DNA from: Thereva unica
Lineage: Eukaryota > Arthropoda > Insecta > Diptera > Therevidae
Assembly (NCBI GenBank): GCA_949987705.1
Contig: OX465282.1
Location: forward strand, 10,838,501-10,902,500
Direction: 5' to 3'
Length of the DNA stretch: 64,000 nt
In this document: one piece after another, positions 58,391-64,000 of the stretch
Layout: each line of letters opens with the position of its first letter
Numbering within the stretch: the first letter of the stretch is position 1
Notes under the pieces: generated by a model
What the model saw: only the letters and a program-made list of their open reading frames with translations
Database searches by the model: none
Told to the model about the DNA's origin: nothing
Program-made: the position numbers and the translations under genes

Positions 58391-58399
58391 CCTTTGCCA

Positions 58400-59225
58400 C
58401 TTTCTCCAGCTACATAACTTTCCTTCTTTCGTCTTTAACATTCCTGATTCTTTCTATCAATCTCCAGAGATCTCCAGAATACGGATCAAGGGACCTAAAC
58501 TCCACAGAATAGCTTTAAACATCCACCACAGTCAACTAAACAAACACCAAACCTAAGGTACATAAGCTGTGTTATAAAACGGCGTGCAGTGTTTTAATTG
58601 GACCTCCGACCACACAGCAGGCAACCCAATATCTCTTATCTACCTAGATCCAAACATAGTTTCATATTTTTAATCTCCCACGATTTTCTATTAGATCGCC
58701 AAAAAAAGGTAACTGGAACTAGTCCATTTTTTAAATAAGGTACTAGCGGACTGAAAGAATTATTTTTTTAGCATTGGTTTAGTTATCAGGATTTCCTGAG
58801 GTCACGTAAATACCGCAGTTAACACTCGTATAGGACGGCTCCGAGACAGACGCAAGAGTGAAAGTCAGGATCTCATCTTGTCGTTCAGATAACTACTTTC
58901 TTTAAAGTAGATGGATGTGCTATACAAGCATGCACTTACTAACTCTCCAATTCTTACAGCTGGGTTTTTATTCCCGAGGTAACTTTGCGGCTATCAGAGC
59001 GAAAAGGTTCCATAGTGCAAATTCCAAAGTAGTTTGGCTACTACAAACGCACTCTTGATTAGCTGGACATTCTGAGTTGGATCTCCACCTAGATTTCGAA
59101 GGCATTAAAACTGTCCACTAGCTCCCTGGAGCTCTGGGAGATCCACCAGTTTCAACAAGGGCCTATTGGACCCTGAATGACATACATCAAATCCTGGCGA
59201 TCTTTTAGTGTTGTCTCACAGCTAA
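58400..59225. other. Stretch without a recognised gene
   Basis: No recognisable ORF or repeat apart from the possible SINE body. It ends where the LINE fragment at 59230 begins. Confidence 0.4.
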
Positions 59226-59229
59226 GGTT

Positions 59230-59520
59230 TTTATCAATTTGGTGAATCTGGTCAGGTTACCTCTGATATTTGGAAAGTTTTTGAATGGGTTTCAGAATCT
59301 GTTAGTTATACTCCATAATATTAATATTGGCTCAGATCTACAAAACTGGATTGAGAGTTTAATCTCTTTCCGTTCAATCAAGATAATACTAAATGGCATC
59401 AAATCCAAACCCCATATCATCTGTGCCGTAGCCCCCCAGGGACCTACTCTACTATTCCTACTCTTTTTCTAAAATTTATAAATTTCCTATTCTCGCTTCA
59501 CAGATGAAGATAATTTGCGG
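59230..59520 (+). pseudogene. LINE reverse transcriptase fragment
   Basis: The 77-aa frame reads LLVILHNINIGSDLQNWIES, LISFRSIKIILNGIKSKPHI, ICAVAPQGPTLLFLLFF. This corresponds to the RT stretch LLxKLxxxGIxGxLLxWIxSFLxxRxQxVxLNGxxSxxxxIxxGVPQGSILGPLLFLLF, with GVPQG altered to AVAPQG. TDEDN follows where the YADD box would be. Too decayed to function. Confidence 0.7.
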
Positions 59521-60064
59521 TACTTTTAAGTTTTCGATAATGCAAGAAAAAGCACGTTCCAGACCCTGTCTTTTCAAAGTATAAAAGTAATCCCAAGATC
59601 TCTAACAGCCGCTAGACGAGCAAGTATACAGCCATCGACCGAGTTTGGGTAGATTATAAAGTATTGTGAGCGAAAATAAGAAAATTCATTACATTTAGAG
59701 TTACTTAGTCCAGATCAATCGTTAGTCCAGATAACGTTAGACCATTGAAGAAATACACTAAGTTCATCTTGAAGTAGGGCACAGTTTGACTCAGATCCTA
59801 TGGGAGCGAAATTTTCATATCATCCGTATAAAGGAGTTCCGAAACATGCTTAAAAAGAGATGAAACAAAATTTACAAATAGGATAAATAAAAGAGGCCCT
59901 AAGTGGCTTCCTTGGGGAACTCCAAAAGGCGCCTCGAAATATGAAGAGACAATAGATTGGATTAAAACGGCCCGTTTACGTTTTCTCAAATATGAATCCA
60001 ACAATATGTAGTTACAAACATTGTCAAGAGCGCCAGATTTATGCAGTCGTTTAATGAAGGATTG
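59520..60064 (-). pseudogene. LINE reverse transcriptase fragment, opposite strand
   Basis: The minus strand reads LKRLHKSGALDNVCNYILLD, SYLRKRKRAVLIQSIVSSYF, EAPFGVPQGSHLGPLLFILF, then ELLYTDDMKISLP (active site YADD changed to YTDD), followed in shifted frames by thumb-like fragments ending near AAVRDLGITF. Convergent with the fragment at 59230-59520, so two different insertions meet near 59520. Confidence 0.8.
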
Positions 60065-60199
60065 CTTCCAACAATCGAGGAATTTGCCTTGGTAGTAGGT
60101 AATTAAGAATTATCATAAATAATATTAAATCTGCAAACGAGGAGAAAGCACTATTTTTGTTATCACCGGAAAGTGAATTTTACTAAATAAATGAAAGAA

Positions 60200-60340
60200 C
60201 ATTCTTCAAACTATCCCCTTAACTTATCTCAACCTTTTTATATCATTCATACCTACTATAACACATTAAGCCATGACGTGAACGACATGAGGACTGGTAG
60301 GATGACACCTGAGTTTAGATTTTCATATTAAAGCATATAT
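60200..60340 (+). repeat. LINE 3' end (third copy of the shared 3' UTR)
   Basis: GACATGAGGACTGGTAGGAT, GACACCTGAGTTTAG matches the 3' UTR at 51628-51680 and the inverse of 6766-6700. The sequence just upstream (TATATCATTCATACC) is not clearly coding. Confidence 0.55.
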
Positions 60341-60454
60341 TGAAAGAACATTGAAAGAAATCATAAAAAAATGTTCTCAGTATCATTTTTAAAGATTTTA
60401 TCCAGAAAAAGGGGTTTTAGAAATTTACGCGATACAGTTTAACAATATTTTCTC

Positions 60455-60530
60455 GGTACTTAGTCACCTAGCAGCGATTAAGGCTCACGACTATACCAAC
60501 CCAAAGATCTGTGATTCAAATTCATGCAGA
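60455..60530 (+). repeat. tRNA-derived SINE-like head
   Basis: CACCTAGCAGCGATTAAGGC (A-box-like) and TGTGATTCAAATTCATG (decayed B box) 24 nt later. Same layout as 28325, 43185 and 58308. Confidence 0.45.
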
Positions 60531-60734
60531 TAATTCATAGTAGACAAGAATATTGAATAAGAAATGGTGAAATAAAATGACGTGCTGGCATTGGGTAGTT
60601 CTTTTGCTCTTCTCGTCATTGCACTAAGTATAAATAGTCGGCAGAACGGGCTAACCACTGAGTTCTACTTTTTCATATAAAAAATTAATATAGACCGCTT
60701 TATTTGGCATTCTGTCCTAGAATGATTAAAATAA

Positions 60735-60870
60735 TATCTGAACGGAAGAACAGATTCCAAAGATTTCTATCTAATGAAATCGAAGTCACCTTTGACGTTC
60801 CTCAGAGTAGTGATCTTGGCCCTCTTCTTTTTAATATTTTATTTTTTCGATCTATCAGAAAACGCGAAAG
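60735..60870 (+). pseudogene. LINE reverse transcriptase fragment
   Basis: SERKNRFQRFLSNEIEVTFD, VPQSSDLGPLLFNILFF matches ...SGVPQGSxLGPLLFNIFINDL, with GVPQGS changed to DVPQSS. About 45 codons only. Confidence 0.6.
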
Positions 60871-61039
60871 ACCTTAAAATATATAGCTTCCTTAAGTTCC
60901 AAACTGATGTGTACTTCTTGAAGTCTAAACTCAATACTTCTCTCTGTGTATTACAATCCAGCGAGCAGAAGATTTCACATGCATAGGTCTAACCAAGAAT
61001 TATAAGGTATTATAAATGCTGCTATCCCTTTAAAATGCA

Positions 61040-61400
61040 TGTAAAACACCCTGGCAAAATTTTGCTTCAACCATGGCAAAATTTTAGCACATTACTCTGC
61101 AAAATTTGACGCAATAAACAAGCTTACAAGTTCTTCTAGTAAATGGATTTACTAGTTGTGGAGACTATATGTCAAATTTTTGCCTCCATAAATTATCTGG
61201 TCATTTTTTGTTAGCAAAAAAGTCGAAGGCAGCAGTTAAAATTTGTTTTAAAATTAAAGTTTTGTTTTATTTTGTTACAATTCAATTTATAATGAAAGGA
61301 CAAATGACCGAAAGAAAAAACTTTTCACTATTCTTCACTACTATACACTTGCAAAATTTTGCCTGAAAATATGTAAAAAAAAACGAGGCAAAATTTTGCC
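61040..61400. repeat. Cluster of GCAAAATTTTGC palindromes
   Basis: GGCAAAATTTTGC(T/C) occurs near 61052 and 61385, with variants near 61074, 61101 and 61351. The 61385 copy is a 14-bp perfect palindrome. The intervening 220 bp is AT-rich and without a recognised gene. Confidence 0.65.
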
Positions 61401-62262
61401 TGATGGTGGTACTAGTCTTAAAGGACCATAGATTTGAAGCACTTTTAATTCTATAACGATTCACTAACGGGAATATTTTTAGAGATTCCAACTAAATCCT
61501 TAGATAGATCTCCTTCCGTTTGAACCCTATCAACATTTTCTTCCCGGGTAACACGTTTCACACCTGATAGCTTCCAACACAAATTTTTATACCACGAAAG
61601 TCACTTTAAAAAGTCGTGTACTACATCACTCTTTAAGCAAATTGTTTATATAGTGATTGCACATGCATTTGCAACCAAAACGACTTTATTAAATCAAAGA
61701 ATCTGACTATTCTTGTAGGTATAGAATTACACATAAAACCCGTGCTATGAAAGTACCGCTTTAAAGAAGAGAATTTACTGTGCCACAGGAGTTATTACTT
61801 AATAGTTAATTACTTAATATGTTTATTTTTCATCAAACTTCAAACTTCGAGATTCGGTCCCAGTTCAATAGTTATAAAATTCACTATTTTTTTTAAATAT
61901 AAAAACTACCGCACAAAATTCCCTTATTAAAGACTAACTGGTAAAAAAAATCTTAAAGAAAAACACATACTTATTTAAAGAACGTTCTTTTTTGGGCATC
62001 CGACCTATCCAATATATAACTAAACTAAAATTTCGAATTTTTGTTCAACTATGTATAACTCTACATTAAGCGATCCTATCAAAGAATATAATGAACACCT
62101 CAAATTTACTTTAGCTCCTTTAATCCCTCATGTGAAACATCAAAACACCTCAACACTGCCGCGAAAATCACAAAAAATTAAAACCATAGATTTTACTAAA
62201 TTAAAAAAAATAATAAAATAAATAAATAAATAAAAATTAAAAATCATATAAACACCACATAC
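61400..62262. other. AT-rich intron start of the teneurin-like gene
   Basis: Immediately downstream (minus strand) of the splice donor at 62262. A TAAA/TAAT-rich microsatellite lies at 62200-62240. No ORF of note. Confidence 0.5.
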
Positions 62263-62353
62263 CTCCACTTCTACCACGCTGTTGAACAACTCCACGTAAT
62301 ACTCCATTATTATCACGGCATTCAAGTGTTGTTTCAAATTCATAAGGATTCAT
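62263..62353 (-). CDS. Ten-m: First coding exon of a teneurin (Ten-m-like) gene
   Basis: Seen: the minus strand reads MNPYEFETTLECRD, then NNGVLRGVVQQRGRSG, 30 codons plus one base, and ends at GAG|GTATGT (last exon base 62263, GT at 62262-62261). This is a good splice donor and leaves a phase-1 intron. The ATG at 62353-62351 is chosen because the same frame has a TAA nine codons upstream (62377-62375). A second ATG at 62343 is in another frame and its ORF only runs on into the intron. Family knowledge: the first residues resemble the N-terminus of fly teneurin-m as I remember it (MNPYE, then an ESTLDCRD-like stretch). Teneurins are large type II transmembrane synaptic adhesion proteins, and their N-terminus lies in the cytoplasm. 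Inference: the gene runs leftwards, and no further teneurin exon was recognised in the window, so the first intron exceeds 62 kb. The match is short (about 14 residues) and recalled rather than searched, so the gene name is probable, while the exon itself is more secure. Confidence 0.6.
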
Positions 62354-64000
62354 AGTTATCTCAGCACATTCGTTTTAATAAAAATTTTATAATAATAAAA
62401 AAATAATAAAAATTAAAAAAAAAAATTATAACAGAATATTATTTATTAATTTCGTTTTATATTTATTATTTATTTTTTTTTATTATTTTCATTCACTTTT
62501 CACTACACATAAATGCACTTTTTTTCTTTTTTTATTTTTTTTGTGAAATAACTTATAATTTTAAAAATTTGACACCATTTTTTTCTTTTATATTTTTTTA
62601 TTTATTTAAAAAAAAAACACTTTTTATTTTATATTATTTATTATTATTATTTTTAATAAATTTATTTCGAAAACAAGAAAATAAAAGAACATAAACAAAA
62701 TTATTCAAAATTTCTTATTTTTCTTTTTGGCGGGATTCACTATTTTTTATATTTTATTACAAAAATTTCGTTTAACACACTTTTTTTTTTAATATTTTTG
62801 ATATTATTTTTATTTAACAAAAATAACCAAAATATAATTTTTATTTTATTTCATATTTTTTTGTAAAAAAAAGTCCTTCTTACATATTTTTGGATATTTC
62901 ACTTTTATTTTTTAGTTTAAAACTTTTCGTTTAATCATCGTTTCGGTTTCATCATAAATTCGACTTGAGTGTGTAAATTATAAATTAAAAAAATTAAAAA
63001 TTAAAAATTAGAAGTATAAAAAAAACTTTTTTTTTGGTTTTCAGTTAAACATGTTTCTTTCTTTTTTTGTGTTTTTTTTTTTATTATTTAAAATTAATTT
63101 TTATTTTTAACATTTAGTAGAGTTTTCACTTTTATATATTATTAATATTTTTATTTTTTCTTTTGTGTTAAAAACGCACTCAAACAAATTCGAATTTTTT
63201 TTATATAGTTTTGTGTAATCACAAAATTTTTCTCTTTTTGTTCGTTAAGAAGCTCGTTAGTGTCATCATTGTTTTAAAATTATTAAAATAAACAAAAATA
63301 ATAATTAAAAAAATTTATATTTTTCACCTAACACTTTCTTGATTTGTTTCAATTATAGACAATGTCCCTCGAGGTTTCATTCTAGGACCGCGTTTATTTT
63401 TTATAAATTAATTTTCATTTAAAACTTTAACCACACGTTTTTTTTTCTGTGTGTTTAGTTAGTTTTTATGGTTGTGCTATTCGTGGATTTGTTTATAACT
63501 AGAATCCGATATTTTTTTGTTTAATATCAAGAAAATATTATCGTGTTACATCCTTCATATTAAGCAACATAGGAATTAAATTTTCTTCCGTGGTTTAAGC
63601 ACACATTATTTTTTATTTCATTACTATAAAACCCCCGAAAAATTCTACGAAAAACACTCTACGATGTATGCTCTATCTAGTAGTATTATAATCACAAAAC
63701 TCTTCAAATATAAAAAAATCACTTTTAACTTTTCCTTAATTCCTTTTTTTTTTAAATTTATTTCTTCCTTAAAATTTATACTTTAATAAAAACAAGGAAT
63801 CCTTAAATATTTGACCGTGATCCTTTTTTCTTCGTATTACAACAATATACCAATATTTTTTTCGTGTTGTCTTCTCTTGATATAATAATAATATTAAAGA
63901 CGTCCTTTTTTTGTATATATATAATCTCAACTCCGATATTTATAACCAAAAAAATATATGAAGGCGCTACTCTCGCAGAGTATACACAGAAGACCCCCTA
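62354..64000 (-). promoter_or_regulatory. 5' leader and upstream region of the teneurin-like gene
   Basis: This stretch is extremely AT-rich with long A and T runs and no credible ORF on either strand. By position it should contain the 5' UTR and possibly the promoter of the minus-strand gene starting at 62353, or a 5' UTR intron. I could not place a transcription start, TATA box or initiator with confidence because the base composition makes such matches meaningless. A short LINE-like fragment sits at 63356-63412. Confidence 0.35.
63356..63412 (+). pseudogene. Possible tiny LINE RT fragment
   Basis: NVPRGFILGPRLFFIN resembles the GVPQGSILGPLLFLLYIN box and is followed by a stop. Only 16 codons, within the upstream region of the teneurin-like gene; it could be chance. 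Confidence 0.3.

Larger units (their letters stand above)
1..62262 (-). other. Probable giant first intron of the teneurin-like gene
   Basis: Inference from the exon at 62263-62353: everything to its left on the minus strand follows the splice donor and shows no recognisable next exon. The content fits a long intron: AT-rich unique DNA interspersed with transposon relics and one intact retrotransposon (32765-38899), in both orientations. A candidate recursive splice site on the same strand lies at 16512-16540. Independent genes within the intron cannot be excluded, but none was recognised. Confidence 0.45.

Noticed and set aside
62140..62343. 67-aa minus ORF starting MNLKQHLNAV
   Set aside because: It uses an ATG in another frame inside the teneurin-like exon and continues into intron sequence. 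The upstream ATG at 62353 gives a recognisable N-terminus.

Overview
The window looks like nuclear DNA from an insect, probably a fly or gnat. It is very AT-rich, full of homopolymers and microsatellites, and carries arthropod-type transposable elements of many ages (BEL/Pao, R1/I/Jockey-like LINEs, mariner, short inverted-repeat elements, 5S- and tRNA-derived SINE-like copies). No bacterial gene organisation, RNA operon or CRISPR array is present. The species cannot be fixed from the sequence.

Only one piece of host protein-coding gene is supported: a 91-nt first coding exon on the minus strand at 62353-62263. It starts MNPYEFETTLECRD, has an in-frame upstream stop and ends at a good donor (GAG|GTATGT). 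The start closely resembles the N-terminus I remember for the fly teneurin Ten-m. If that is right, 62354-64000 is the 5' leader/promoter side and everything to the left (1-62262) is one very long first intron on the minus strand. A fused acceptor/donor on that strand at 16512-16540 (polypyrimidine-CAG|GTATGT) looks like a recursive-splicing ratchet point inside it.

The other intact coding unit is a complete, young BEL/Pao LTR retrotransposon on the minus strand (32765-38899). It has 328-bp LTRs differing at one base, a 5-bp CTGCG target duplication, an 18-nt primer-binding site matching the 3' end of tRNA-Phe, and one uninterrupted 1757-codon gag-pol ORF with all catalytic residues visible.

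Layout: 1-1500 AT-rich; 1508-3000 direct repeats, a mariner relic and an R1-like LINE relic; 3000-6690 nothing recognised; 6695-9085 two LINE relics and a 5S-derived copy; 9090-12600 AT-rich; 12600-13430 two 5S-derived copies in opposite orientation and a hairpin; 13430-17500 AT-rich with the candidate ratchet point; 17560-18230 LINE ORF1 relic; 18300-23480 GATC-rich and unrecognised DNA; 23482-24604 two MITEs; 24610-32760 AT-rich with small repeats; 32765-38899 BEL/Pao; 38905-41520 MITE, LINE relic and a dispersed repeat; 42862-43020 mariner relic; 43250-46225 AT-rich; 46226-48519 LINE relic with a TTAGG-type tail, SINE and MITE; 50400-52530 GATC cluster, internally deleted LINE and dispersed repeat; 52650-53860 degenerate tandem repeat; 56818-58142 MITE with a nested repeat; 58300-61400 SINE-like copies and LINE fragments; 61400-64000 the teneurin-like exon and its flanks.
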